A stretch of 64,000 nucleotides of DNA from positions 1-64,000 of the forward strand of contig NZ_AUJU01000020.1 of the NCBI RefSeq assembly GCF_000424385.1, given 5' to 3'. Below the pieces are notes generated by a model, which was not told the origin of the DNA, ran no database searches, and saw only the letters and a program-made list of their open reading frames with translations. The position numbers were made by a program, and so were the translations under genes. Positions 23,201 to 32,294 of the stretch are shown here, in pieces. The DNA is from Butyrivibrio sp. LC3010 (GTDB taxonomy: Bacteria; Bacillota; Clostridia; Lachnospirales; Lachnospiraceae). Numbering within the stretch: the first letter of the stretch is position 1; every line of letters starts with the position of its first letter.

Positions 23201-24238
23201 ATGAGGAATTCTGGAAGAATGCTGGTTTCAATTTTCTTAATGGTGGCGGTAGTATTTTCAGTAAGAATCAGTGCTGAGGCAGTGAGAGTTCTGCCGTTTA
23301 CAAGTCCCATGGATTATTCAATCTCAGATAACTGGCTCTATGATGGCGCATATCCGGAGAACTCTGTGGATGTCTTTATTGTTGCGCCAACAGTAGACAC
23401 AGTCAGTGAGAGTAATTCGGCTATTACACCAAAATACAAAAGTTTATTCAGAAATGCCATGAACCAACAGCAGGCTATCTATGCAAAAACAGCACGCATA
23501 TATGCGCCATATTACAGGCAGGCATCGATTAAGGTATATACCATGGAAGATGCTGCAGCAAAAGAGCAGGCAATGCAGAATGCATATATTGATGTGTCAG
23601 CGGCATTTAAGTACTACATCGAACATAAGAATAATGGAAGACCTCTTATTCTTGCGGGCTTTTCACAGGGGGCGGATATGTGCTACAGACTCCTTGAAGA
23701 ATACTATGGCGGAAATGGAGAAAGAGCTGTAAATCTCAGGGAAAACCTGATAGCCGTTTATGCTATAGGCTGGAGCATGACACAAGATATGATCATTAAG
23801 TATCCTCAGATAGTTCCTGCAACCGGAGAGACAGATACCGGTGTGGTAATAAGCTATGACTGCGAGGATGGAACAGTAACAGATTCGTTGGTTACACCTG
23901 CAGGAACAAAGGCGCTTTCAATTAATCCCCTCAACTGGAGAACAGATAGTACAGTAGCTTCTAAGAAAATCAATAAAGGAACCGTTACTCAGGATAGTAA
24001 GACTGGGGCTATTCTTTCCGTGGAAGTAGGAAAGTACGGAGCATATATTGACCCGGTAAGAGGCACTTTAGTGGTAACTGATATTGATACCGGAAAGTAT
24101 CCTAAGATTCTTGATATGTTTCCCGATGGAAGCCTGCATATTTATGATAATTTTCTTTTCTTTGTAAATCTTCAGGAGAATGTGCAGAAACGAACAGAAA
24201 GCTTTCTTCAGAAAAAGGCTGCATTAAATGCTGCCTGA
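23201..24238 (+). CDS. Secreted DUF3089 alpha/beta hydrolase
   Basis: 345 residues with a signal peptide (cleavage near SAEA-VR, about residue 27). The DUF3089 pattern is clear: VDVFIVAPTVDT, YAPYYRQAS, DVSAAFKYYIEHKNNGRPLI, then the nucleophile elbow AGFSQGADM (Ser near 158). A late IYDNFLFFVNLQENVQKR block carries the usual C-terminal region. These exported serine hydrolases probably act on lipids or esters. The gene stands alone behind GAGGAGG. The substrate is unknown. Confidence 0.82.
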   Translation: MRNSGRMLVSIFLMVAVVFSVRISAEAVRVLPFTSPMDYSISDNWLYDGAYPENSVDVFIVAPTVDTVSESNSAITPKYKSLFRNAMNQQQAIYAKTARIYAPYYRQASIKVYTMEDAAAKEQAMQNAYIDVSAAFKYYIEHKNNGRPLILAGFSQGADMCYRLLEEYYGGNGERAVNLRENLIAVYAIGWSMTQDMIIKYPQIVPATGETDTGVVISYDCEDGTVTDSLVTPAGTKALSINPLNWRTDSTVASKKINKGTVTQDSKTGAILSVEVGKYGAYIDPVRGTLVVTDIDTGKYPKILDMFPDGSLHIYDNFLFFVNLQENVQKRTESFLQKKAALNAA

Positions 24239-24282
24239 TTAAAAAATAAGGATGTTTTTGGATTACATAAAATAAATACTGA

Positions 24283-26442
24283 ATGAATAAACCAAATTTC
24301 AGAGATTTAAAAAAGTTAATAAAAGCGGTTGATGATCTTAATATTGCCATTAAGAAAATATATGGTGACCGGGCTCGTCAGGAAAATAATATTAAACAGC
24401 TTTGTAACAGGATTGCAGGAGCACAGGCTAAGAAGGAGCTTTTTAATGTTTCCGTGGATGAACTTAAGAATGCAAAAGCCGGGATCCGTGTTCAGGCTCT
24501 TATGGAGGCTGGTTATAATAACCTCGGCCAGATAGCCGGGGCAACTGATTTTGAGATACAGGCTGTTAACGGTATAGGAGAAAAACAGACAGAGGCAATC
24601 AGAGGTGTTATTACCGAATTTGCTAATAGTATTGCATCTAAAGTTACGATAAGACTTGATGCTGACGCTGTTTCGGAAAATACTGCTGATAATTCAGAGC
24701 TTATTACAGAGCTTGCCAATTATATCAATAGTGAAAAAATTAGGAGAGATGCCTACGAAGGCGTACCGAATCTTGATGCCTATGCTCAGAAAATTAAAGG
24801 TAGTGGAATAATCAGAAACAGTTTTCGCTGGTTCTTTTCTTCAACTGCGTCTAAGCAGAATACTGTGGACATGGCTGAAAACATATACGAATTTTGCAGC
24901 AGCGCTTTTTTTGAAAGAATGATTCATATTGCTGATCAGTATCAGGGTGCATCTAACACCCCGCAGGCTGAGGCATTGGAATTATTTAAAAGGAATAGCG
25001 CTGATTTCTATGCAATTTTGGAGAACCTTGGCAATGCTGTAGGAAATAAGCCCTTTGTTTATGACAGCATTCCGGCTCAGCTGGCGGAAAAGATAAATGA
25101 GACTGAGCTAAATCTTGATGGATTTAGAGGAAATCTAAGGGCATATCAGGTTTTTGGAGCAAAATACATCTTATGCCAGAAGAAAGTTCTTCTTGGTGAT
25201 GAGATGGGACTTGGAAAGACAATCCAGGCCATTGCTGCAATGTCCCATATACAGATTACGGAAAATGAAAATTGCCATTATCTTATTGTATGCCCTGCAA
25301 GTGTACTGATTAATTGGGACAGAGAAATCAGAAAGTTCAGTATCTTAGAAACTTTTATCTTACATGGTCAGACAATTGAAGATTCTTTTGACAGATGGCA
25401 GGTAAATGGTGGTGCGGCTATAACCAACTATGAATCAATGGGTAAGATCGTAGATCGTATAGACAATCATATGTCTTTGGCGATGCTGGTGATCGATGAA
25501 GCTCATTACATGAAGAATCCTGATGCTAAAAGAACTATGTATATCAGAAGGCTTGAAAATGAGTCTGAGAGAATCCTTTTGATGACAGGAACTCCTCTGG
25601 AAAATCGGGTTGATGAAATGTGCAACCTGATTGATTTCGTCAGGCCGGATATGACAAAAGAGGTAAGGAATCTGGCGAATATCAGCCATTTGCCTCAGTT
25701 TAAAGAAAGTCTTGCTCCTGTTTATATCAGAAGAACGAGGAAGCAGGTTCTAAAAGAGCTTCCTGAGATTGATCAGGAGCTGGAGTGGTGTAGTCTTACA
25801 GATATTGATAGAAATAATTACCGTGATGCAATTCTTAATGGAAACTTTTCTGATATGCGAAGAGTATCGTTTCTTCAGGATGACATGGCTACATCATCTA
25901 AATGTATGAGACTGATGGAACTTCTTGAGCTGGCGGAGAGTGAAGGAAGAAAGGTTATCATATACTCGTTTTTTAGAGAGACAATATCTAAAGTCAGCGC
26001 TCTTCTGGGAGATCAATGCATAGGCGTGATCAGCGGAGACACTAAGATGTGTACAAGGCAGCTTTTGGTGGACAAGCTATCAGATGCTCCGGGTGGAAGT
26101 GTTCTTGTGAGTCAGATAATAGCCGGTGGTGTTGGGCTTAATATCCAGGCAGCCAGCATAGTAGTGTTCTGTGAACCTCAGATCAAACCATCTCTTGAAA
26201 GCCAGGCACTTTCAAGAGTATATAGAATGGGGCAAGTCAGAAATGTGCTGGTCTACAAGCTATTATGCCCTGATACTATTGATGATGATATGATGCTGAT
26301 TCTTGAGGAAAAACAGGTAGAGTTTGACAACTATGCTGACGAATCCGTAGTTGCAGGTGCATATGATAATATCATGGACAAGGAATGGATTACTAAGGCA
26401 ATAGAAAAAGAAAGACAAAAGTATTTACCGATGGCGCTTTGA
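24283..26442 (+). CDS. SNF2-family DNA-dependent ATPase with N-terminal HhH region
   Basis: 719 residues. A helix-hairpin-helix-like motif (FEIQAVNGIGEKQTEAIRGV, about 90-109) precedes a full SNF2 ATPase: Q-motif RAYQVFGAKYIL, Walker A GDEMGLGKT (305-313), DEAH at 405-408, MTGTPLENR, and the C-terminal helicase motifs (GVGLNIQAASIVVF and SRVYRMGQ). These enzymes remodel DNA-protein complexes, and some bacterial forms act in repair or recombination. It is followed by two proteins with sliding-clamp-like tails, so a repair role is a reasonable inference. No ribosome site is evident near ATG 24283, and the true start may differ slightly. Confidence 0.88.
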   Translation: MNKPNFRDLKKLIKAVDDLNIAIKKIYGDRARQENNIKQLCNRIAGAQAKKELFNVSVDELKNAKAGIRVQALMEAGYNNLGQIAGATDFEIQAVNGIGEKQTEAIRGVITEFANSIASKVTIRLDADAVSENTADNSELITELANYINSEKIRRDAYEGVPNLDAYAQKIKGSGIIRNSFRWFFSSTASKQNTVDMAENIYEFCSSAFFERMIHIADQYQGASNTPQAEALELFKRNSADFYAILENLGNAVGNKPFVYDSIPAQLAEKINETELNLDGFRGNLRAYQVFGAKYILCQKKVLLGDEMGLGKTIQAIAAMSHIQITENENCHYLIVCPASVLINWDREIRKFSILETFILHGQTIEDSFDRWQVNGGAAITNYESMGKIVDRIDNHMSLAMLVIDEAHYMKNPDAKRTMYIRRLENESERILLMTGTPLENRVDEMCNLIDFVRPDMTKEVRNLANISHLPQFKESLAPVYIRRTRKQVLKELPEIDQELEWCSLTDIDRNNYRDAILNGNFSDMRRVSFLQDDMATSSKCMRLMELLELAESEGRKVIIYSFFRETISKVSALLGDQCIGVISGDTKMCTRQLLVDKLSDAPGGSVLVSQIIAGGVGLNIQAASIVVFCEPQIKPSLESQALSRVYRMGQVRNVLVYKLLCPDTIDDDMMLILEEKQVEFDNYADESVVAGAYDNIMDKEWITKAIEKERQKYLPMAL

Positions 26443-26476
26443 GGAACGAAAGGATGGGGCAAAGGGGAAAGCGGTT

Positions 26477-27355
26477 ATGCACTTTGTGGAAGCTAAAGGA
26501 ATACTGACAGGAAGCGGTGGACATTACGGCATGAATATTTACAGAGGATGTTCCCACGGTTGCATATATTGTGATAGTAGAAGTAAATGCTACCAGTTTA
26601 CTCATCCATTTGAAGATATAGAAGTAAAGCCGAATGCGCCTGAGCTTCTAGAGATGGCACTAAAATCCAAGAGAAAAAAGTGCATGATTGGAACAGGGTC
26701 TATGTCAGATCCTTATATGCATTGTGAAGAGAACTTGCGACTTACAAGAAAGTGCCTTGAAATCATACGGAAATATGAATTTGGAGTTGCCATCCAAACT
26801 AAATCGGACCGTATTCTTCAAGACATAGATCTTTTAGATGAGATAAATCGTGCAGCGAAATGTGTTGTGCAAATTACACTTACGACATATGATGATGACT
26901 TGTGTCAGATACTTGAACCGAATGTCTGCAATACTAAGCGTAGAATAGAAGTGCTGAAAGAGATGCAGAAAAGAGGGATTCCCACGGTTGTATGGATGAC
27001 GCCAATTCTTCCTTTCATAAATGATACAGAGGAAAATATAACATCAATTCTTAATGAGTGTGTACGTGTAGGAGTGAGGGGGATAATTGATTTTGGAATG
27101 GGATTAACGCTGCGAGATGGCGACAGGGAATATTATTATGCTGCGCTTGATAAACATTTCCCGGGAATGAAGGAAAGGTATATCAGACAATTTGGAAATG
27201 CATATGATATTCCGAGCCCTCGCGCAAAAGAGTTGCGAAATATATTTATGAAGATATGCAAGGCAAATGGGATTCTATCAAGTCCGGAGGAATGCTTTGA
27301 GTTTATGCACGAATTGCCGGAAAAATATGAGCAGATGAGCATATTTAGTCTTTGA
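26477..27355 (+). CDS. SPL-family radical SAM protein with sliding-clamp-like tail
   Basis: 292 residues. The radical SAM cluster motif is CX3CX2C in YRGCSHGCIYCDSRSK (about residues 22-37), followed by GTGSMSDPYMHCEENLRLTR. This layout matches spore photoproduct lyase-like proteins, which repair or modify nucleic acids. The C-terminus ends QMSIFSL, close to the bacterial beta-clamp binding consensus QLxLF. It lies 35 bases after the SNF2 gene and 50 before the DUF1848 gene, so the three are probably one operon. The ATG at 26477 is preceded by a GGGGAAAG stretch. Confidence 0.85.
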   Translation: MHFVEAKGILTGSGGHYGMNIYRGCSHGCIYCDSRSKCYQFTHPFEDIEVKPNAPELLEMALKSKRKKCMIGTGSMSDPYMHCEENLRLTRKCLEIIRKYEFGVAIQTKSDRILQDIDLLDEINRAAKCVVQITLTTYDDDLCQILEPNVCNTKRRIEVLKEMQKRGIPTVVWMTPILPFINDTEENITSILNECVRVGVRGIIDFGMGLTLRDGDREYYYAALDKHFPGMKERYIRQFGNAYDIPSPRAKELRNIFMKICKANGILSSPEECFEFMHELPEKYEQMSIFSL

Positions 27356-27404
27356 AGATTAAGAAGATATTTTTTAAAACAAAAGATAAAATGGAGGAAA
27401 TTTA

Positions 27405-28346
27405 TTGATTTTAAATACCGGACAGCGGACAGATATTCCTGCCTTTTATCCAGAGTGGCTTGCTAACAGGATAAAAGAGGGATACGTATGTGTAAGAAAT
27501 CCCTATAATCCTCAGCAGGTAAGCAGATATGTGATCAATCCTGAAGTGGTTGATATTATCGGGTTTTGCAGTAAAAATCCCGAGCCGTTTTTTCCATATC
27601 TGGATCTTATAAGGGATTATGGACAGTTTTGGTATGTTACGATTACGCCCTACGATAAAGACATAGAGCCGCAAGTTCCTGACAAGATGCATGTAATGGA
27701 GAGTTTTAAATATCTGTCCAAAAAGGTCGGTATAAATGCAATAGGCTGGCGCTATGATCCTATTTTGATAAATGACAGGTATACGACTGAGTTTCATCTG
27801 GACGCTTTTGAAAAAATGGCTGCTGAACTCGATGGCTACACGAAAATTGTAGTCATTAGTTTTATAGATCTTTATGAAAAAGTAAAAAGGAATTTTCCTG
27901 AGGCAAAAGCTGTATCCAGGGAGGATAAACTCTATCTTGGGGAGCAAATGATTCGAATTGCAGCGGCTCACGGAATGGTAGTAAAGCCCTGCGGAGAGGG
28001 GACTTTTCTGGAAAAATATGGTGCAGACTGCGCTGGTTGTATGACAATTGCGGATTACGAAAGAGCGATTGGACAAAAACTGAATGCTCCAAAGACAAAG
28101 CCATCAAGAAAAGAATGTGCCTGTTATCTATCTGCAGATATTGGAGCTTATGATACATGCAAACATCTTTGCAGATATTGTTACGCAAATAACGATATAA
28201 ATCAGGTAGCCATAAATAACAAGAATCATGATCCAAAATCCCCTTTTCTTATTGGGAATTACAGATCAGATGATATTATTCATGATGTGCCACAGAAAAG
28301 CTGGATAAACAGACAGATGAGCATATTTGATTTTATAACTTCCTGA
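27405..28346 (+). CDS. DUF1848 protein with sliding-clamp-like tail
   Basis: 313 residues, TTG start with GGAGG 7 bases upstream. The DUF1848 pattern is clear: NTGQRTDIPAFYPEWLANRI, WYVTITPYDKDIEP, and late cysteines in GADCAGC and CKHLCRYCYANND, which look like an iron-sulfur site. The family is related to radical SAM and photolyase-neighbour proteins and is of unknown reaction. The C-terminus, RQMSIFDFITS, resembles a beta-clamp binding motif and shares 15 identical bases with the tail of the preceding gene. I infer action on DNA at replication or repair sites. Confidence 0.82.
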   Translation: MILNTGQRTDIPAFYPEWLANRIKEGYVCVRNPYNPQQVSRYVINPEVVDIIGFCSKNPEPFFPYLDLIRDYGQFWYVTITPYDKDIEPQVPDKMHVMESFKYLSKKVGINAIGWRYDPILINDRYTTEFHLDAFEKMAAELDGYTKIVVISFIDLYEKVKRNFPEAKAVSREDKLYLGEQMIRIAAAHGMVVKPCGEGTFLEKYGADCAGCMTIADYERAIGQKLNAPKTKPSRKECACYLSADIGAYDTCKHLCRYCYANNDINQVAINNKNHDPKSPFLIGNYRSDDIIHDVPQKSWINRQMSIFDFITS

Positions 28347-28350
28347 GGGC

Positions 28351-28392
28351 AAAAGCATTCAGAAATCTTTTTTTTTCGAATGCTTTTTTTTC
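28351..28392 (+). terminator. Intrinsic terminator after the DUF1848 gene
   Basis: AAAGCATTC and GAATGCTTT pair (28352-28360 with 28378-28386), and eight or more T follow. It closes the SNF2/SPL/DUF1848 operon. Confidence 0.8.
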
Positions 28393-28504
28393 TTCTTATC
28401 GTTCAAGAAGTCAAAAATGAAAGTTTTATAATAGGCTCCGGGCACGAGTTTCCGCTGCGTAAACGGGAGCATTTATACAAAATTTAATGGGGGCATTTAT
28501 ACAG

Positions 28505-29125
28505 ATGAAAACCAGACAGGAAGCATTGGAATACGGATTATCTTTCCCTGATACATATAAGGAAGCGCCGTTTAGAGAGCAAAACTGGCAGCTTGTCAGG
28601 GTAAATGGTAGTAAAAAAGCATTTTTATGGACCTATGAAAAGGACGGTTATATCAATCTGAATGTAAAGGTTGATCCGGATTTCAGAGATTTGTGGAGAA
28701 AGGCTTACGCATCAGTTATTCCCGCTTATCATCAGAATAAAGAGCATTGGAACACCGTTATCCTTGATGGAACGATTCCGGATGATGAGATAAAAAAGAT
28801 GATCGCTTTGAGCTATGATCTCGTTACTGATTCACCGACCAAGAGAATTTATGAGGCTGTTAAAAAAATTCCCAAGGGTAAAGTTGCAACATATGGTCAG
28901 GTGGCAGCTATGGCCGGTAATGCCAAAATGTCCAGAGCTGTAGGTAATGCTCTTCATAAAAATCCTGATCCTTACAACATTCCATGCTTTCGGGTGGTTA
29001 ACTCCGAGGGGAAACTTTCAGGCAATTTCGCATTTGGTGAAGGAGTTCAGGAAAGACTTCTTAAAGAAGACGGAATAGAAGTTGAGAATGGAAAAGTAGA
29101 TTTATCGAAGTATGGAATGCTATAA
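28505..29125 (+). CDS. YjbR/MmcQ domain fused to MGMT/ATL-type DNA-binding domain
   Basis: 206 residues. Residues 1 to about 105 are a YjbR/MmcQ domain (EYGLSFPDTYKEAPFREQNW, LNVKVDPDFRDLWRKAY). The rest is the O6-alkylguanine-DNA alkyltransferase/ATL DNA-binding domain: IYEAVKKIPKGKVATYGQVA, SRAVGNALHKNP, and the active-site-like motif IPCFRVV. The cysteine is present but the usual PCHR histidine is phenylalanine. The start MKTRQEALEYG at 28505 fits the family; ATG 28487 would add six residues. Alkyltransfer or only alkyl-lesion recognition are both possible. Confidence 0.82.
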   Translation: MKTRQEALEYGLSFPDTYKEAPFREQNWQLVRVNGSKKAFLWTYEKDGYINLNVKVDPDFRDLWRKAYASVIPAYHQNKEHWNTVILDGTIPDDEIKKMIALSYDLVTDSPTKRIYEAVKKIPKGKVATYGQVAAMAGNAKMSRAVGNALHKNPDPYNIPCFRVVNSEGKLSGNFAFGEGVQERLLKEDGIEVENGKVDLSKYGML

Positions 29126-29238
29126 TTGCACATGAAAAGTTTTTTATTTGTAAAGCAATGAGAGGTCGGAATCATTCCGAGCGATATGGCAGGATTACGA
29201 AGTTATCGTGCCAGTACATATTATATGAGGTGGCGAAT

Positions 29239-29802
29239 TTGAAACTGAAAAAAACAAATGCAGTTCTCGGTCTTTTGTCAGCAATAGCTTTACTGATACA
29301 TATGGGGTACAATTTATTTTCATATATTACCTTCTACTATAATCCCGGTTTGAAGCTACTTACGGCCATGCCGTTTATGGTTCTGGTATGTGCACATGCT
29401 GTCTGTGGTATGTGTACAGTTTTTCTTATGGGAGATGGGACAAGACTTGATCTCTACAGGAAACATAATCTTAAAACAATAATTCAACGCGTATCAGCGG
29501 CACTAATTTTTCCATTACTTTTTATTCATCTGAAAACTTATGGTCTACTCTCAGGTAGCGCTGAGAAAGGCAATTGGTTTATGTTTGCGGTGATATTTGT
29601 AAGTCAGATACTTTTCTTTGCCATAGTCAACCTGCATACCGCGCTTTCATTTTCAAAAGGATGCATTACTCTGGGACTTATTAGCGATGAGAAAAAGCTT
29701 GCAACTCTCGACAGGGTAGTGTGGTGCATATATGGCGCAGTTTTTCTGGCGGTATCAGTGGCTGTTGTAAGAGGACAGCTTATTATGTTTGTGCTTAAAT
29801 GA
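29239..29802 (+). CDS. Fumarate reductase/succinate dehydrogenase membrane anchor
   Basis: 188 residues with about five transmembrane helices and several in-membrane histidines (LIHMGYNL, VCAHAVCGM, FPLLFIHLKTYGL, FAIVNLHTALSF). This suits the haem b-binding anchor of a type B quinol:fumarate reductase or succinate dehydrogenase. The TTG at 29239 is chosen: AGGTGG lies 5 bases before it, and the sequence then begins with a lysine-rich start and the first helix. The two catalytic subunits follow on the same strand, so it is the first gene of that operon. Confidence 0.75.
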   Translation: MKLKKTNAVLGLLSAIALLIHMGYNLFSYITFYYNPGLKLLTAMPFMVLVCAHAVCGMCTVFLMGDGTRLDLYRKHNLKTIIQRVSAALIFPLLFIHLKTYGLLSGSAEKGNWFMFAVIFVSQILFFAIVNLHTALSFSKGCITLGLISDEKKLATLDRVVWCIYGAVFLAVSVAVVRGQLIMFVLK

Positions 29803-29922
29803 AGAAATTGATGATGCCGACGCATCAACTTGGATTTTCTTCATTGCATATAAAAACATACATTGCACAATTTGATCAAAAATGATGGCTATCGAAGTTA
29901 TTGTTAAAACGAGGACCTATAC

Positions 29923-31557
29923 ATGAGGGAGATATTGATAATAGGAAACGGAATATCCGGAATGATGTGTGCAATACGCTGTGCTGAGCATGGTTTGCAT
30001 GTAAGACTCGTTGCGCCCGGACCCTCCGAGCAGTCACAATCCGTAATGGCAGCAGGTGGGATAAATGCTGTCACAGAAGATCATGAAGACGGAGATGCCA
30101 TAGATTGCCATGTTGAAGACACACTAAAGGGCGGAGCATATATCGCCGGCAGAAATTCTGTTTATGGCTTGTGCTCTCATGCAGAAGAAATCATTCAATA
30201 TCTGGAAAAAATTGGCACTGTTTTTACGATTAATGAAAAGGGAAGACCGGCGTTCAGGGCTTTTGGAGGTCAGTCCCACAAGCGAACATATTACTGCGGT
30301 TCATCCACGGGAAAACAGATTGTTTCTGCGCTTACCATGGAATGTCGAAGATTTGAGGGACAGGGACTGATTACGCGTGTTCAGAGGCAGCATTTTTATT
30401 CAGCTCTTATTGAAGATGGAATCTGTTACGGTGCGATTTTGTATGATGAAAAGAGCAGGACTCTCATACCGGTTTACGCTGATGCACTTGTGATGGCAAC
30501 CGGCGGGCAGAACTGTCTTTACGGAAAAACAACAGGCTCAGGCAGATGTGACGGGTATGCTGTCGGAAAACTTTTTATGCAAGGCGCTGTTCTTAAAAAT
30601 CTCGAGTTCATTCAATACCATCCTACAACACTTGAAACTCCGCAAAAGAGAATGCTTGTTTCAGAGGCAGTCAGGGGAGAGGGAGGAAGACTTTTTTATT
30701 TTGATGGCGAGAAAAAAGTATATTTTATGGAGGACAAATTTGGCCCCCGCGGAAATCTTATGACAAGAGATGTTATTTCAAGAGAAATAATATCGACCGG
30801 AAAAGATGTTTTCCTTGATATTTCATTCATGGATAAGAAGCTTATAGATTCCAAAATTCCCGAGGTGCGTGATCTCTGCGAAAAATACAGAGGAATTGAT
30901 ATAAGCAAAATGCCAATACCTGTAGCGCCTTCCGTACATTTCTTTATGGGCGGTCTTGCAGTGCACAAAGATCATGAGAGTAGTTTCAAAAATCTCTATG
31001 GTATAGGTGAGTGTGCCTCCATGTATCACGGGGCTAATCGCCTCGGGGGTAATTCTCTGCTTGCTGCCTGCTATAGCGGGATGGTGGCAGCAGATAGTAT
31101 ATATGGAAAAAACTTATCAGAGAAGCATCCTGATTTTACAGGGTTTATTAGTACAGAGCAGAAGAATTTGAAGAAACGCCTTAACAGCTATAGTTCTTTT
31201 GCTGCAATGCATATCAGAGATATGCTGGCAGATACCATGCGAGAGCACATGAGTATTGTCCGCTCTGAAGAATCTCTTAAGCAGGGAATAGAGGATGTCA
31301 GCTATTTACTGTCGGTAGTTGACCGGATTAATTATGATCCCAGCGTTTCGGCATATGCGAACTATAGTCTGAAAGGGATTTTGACTTTGGGCAAGGCGGC
31401 GCTTACCTGTGCTCAGGCACGAAAAGAAAGTCGGGGTGCTCATTACAGAACTGATTATCCGCAGAGCCAGAAGGAATATGAGACAGCGACACTTATTTCC
31501 TATGAAAACGGCAATTACAAAGTATCGCTGGATATGGAGCATGTTTATGAAAATTAA
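29923..31557 (+). CDS. frdA: Fumarate reductase/succinate dehydrogenase flavoprotein
   Basis: 544 residues. The N-terminal FAD fold (ILIIGNGISGMMCAIR) is followed by MAAGGINAVTEDHEDGDAID, FGGQSHKRTYYCGSSTGKQI, the catalytic HPTTLETPQKR and SEAVRGEGGRL blocks, and a YHGANRLGGNSLLAACYSG tail. This is the type B SdhA/FrdA arrangement. The histidine that links FAD covalently (before SV in the HSVCAQGG motif of Bacillus) is Gln39 here. In this anaerobic setting fumarate reduction to succinate is likelier than succinate oxidation. It shares 11 bases with the start of the iron-sulfur subunit gene. Confidence 0.85.
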   Translation: MREILIIGNGISGMMCAIRCAEHGLHVRLVAPGPSEQSQSVMAAGGINAVTEDHEDGDAIDCHVEDTLKGGAYIAGRNSVYGLCSHAEEIIQYLEKIGTVFTINEKGRPAFRAFGGQSHKRTYYCGSSTGKQIVSALTMECRRFEGQGLITRVQRQHFYSALIEDGICYGAILYDEKSRTLIPVYADALVMATGGQNCLYGKTTGSGRCDGYAVGKLFMQGAVLKNLEFIQYHPTTLETPQKRMLVSEAVRGEGGRLFYFDGEKKVYFMEDKFGPRGNLMTRDVISREIISTGKDVFLDISFMDKKLIDSKIPEVRDLCEKYRGIDISKMPIPVAPSVHFFMGGLAVHKDHESSFKNLYGIGECASMYHGANRLGGNSLLAACYSGMVAADSIYGKNLSEKHPDFTGFISTEQKNLKKRLNSYSSFAAMHIRDMLADTMREHMSIVRSEESLKQGIEDVSYLLSVVDRINYDPSVSAYANYSLKGILTLGKAALTCAQARKESRGAHYRTDYPQSQKEYETATLISYENGNYKVSLDMEHVYEN

Positions 31558-32221
31558 AATCTTACGTCAGAAAACACCCGAAACAAATCCTTATTGGGAG
31601 TGTTTTGAATATAATGGGACAAAAGAAATATCTGTGGCAGGAATGCTGGACCAGCTCAATTTTGGTGATGATATATTAAATGACCAGGGGCTGAAAACGG
31701 ACCGCATAGGCTGGGATTGTTCATGCCTTCAGGGAGTATGCGGTGCCTGTGCCATGGTGATAAATGAGGTGCCTGCTCTTGCTTGTGAGACGTTTTTGAA
31801 AAATCTGAAAGGAGAAACCGTTACACTTCGCCCGCTTAGAAAGTTCCCCGTGATTCATGACCTTATAGTAGACAGGAGTATTATACATGAAAACCTGAAA
31901 ATCACTGACATATATATAGGTGAGTACAATCCAAAAGCTGATGAAGATCATGATCTTCAATACACAGCAGCAAAGTGCTTAAAATGTGGTCTGTGTCTGG
32001 AAGTCTGTCCAAACTACACTGTAGGAAAATCATTTTTCGGTGCAGTTTATGCCAACGATTGTTACCTGGTTCACGAAAGGAACACCAATAAAGCAAAAGA
32101 TATTCATGTCAGCTACGCTAAACATTTCGGGAATGCATGCTCAAAAGCACTTTCGTGCATGGAAGTATGTCCTGTTCATATTTCATCTCTGGCTTCTATG
32201 TCAAAACTTAACAGGGTATAA
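31547..32221 (+). CDS. frdB: Fumarate reductase/succinate dehydrogenase iron-sulfur subunit
   Basis: 224 residues. A plant-type ferredoxin domain holds the 2Fe-2S cysteines (WDCSCLQGVCGACAMVINEV, and a fourth C in ALACETF). A dicluster ferredoxin domain follows with CLKCGLCLEVCPNY and later CSKALSCMEVCPVHI. Electrons pass from the membrane quinol through these to the flavoprotein. ATG 31547 lies inside the last codons of the preceding gene, so the two are coupled. Upstream in-frame codons are antisense-like and excluded. It ends at the bidirectional terminator shared with the siderophore ATPase. Confidence 0.86.
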   Translation: MKIKILRQKTPETNPYWECFEYNGTKEISVAGMLDQLNFGDDILNDQGLKTDRIGWDCSCLQGVCGACAMVINEVPALACETFLKNLKGETVTLRPLRKFPVIHDLIVDRSIIHENLKITDIYIGEYNPKADEDHDLQYTAAKCLKCGLCLEVCPNYTVGKSFFGAVYANDCYLVHERNTNKAKDIHVSYAKHFGNACSKALSCMEVCPVHISSLASMSKLNRV

Positions 32222-32255
32222 TCAGGGCTTTATCCCATTAATCCTGTTAGTTTTG

Positions 32256-32294
32256 AGGCGCCGAATTTTTTATTATTGAAGTAAGGCGCCTTTT
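32256..32294. terminator. Bidirectional terminator between converging operons
   Basis: AGGCGCC (32256-32262) pairs with GGCGCCT (32285-32291). The loop is T-rich, and T runs lie on the plus side with A-rich sequence on the other. It can serve the fumarate reductase operon and the convergent siderophore genes. Confidence 0.65.

Noticed and set aside
27411..28076. A 221-codon minus-strand frame opposite the DUF1848 gene
   Set aside because: No ribosome site, improbable composition, and the plus strand is a clear family member.
28456..28504. Direct repeat of a GGGAGCATTTATACA-like sequence before the YjbR-MGMT gene
   Set aside because: Two short copies about 25 bases apart may be chance or a small duplication. 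I see no regulatory logic beyond the ribosome site question.
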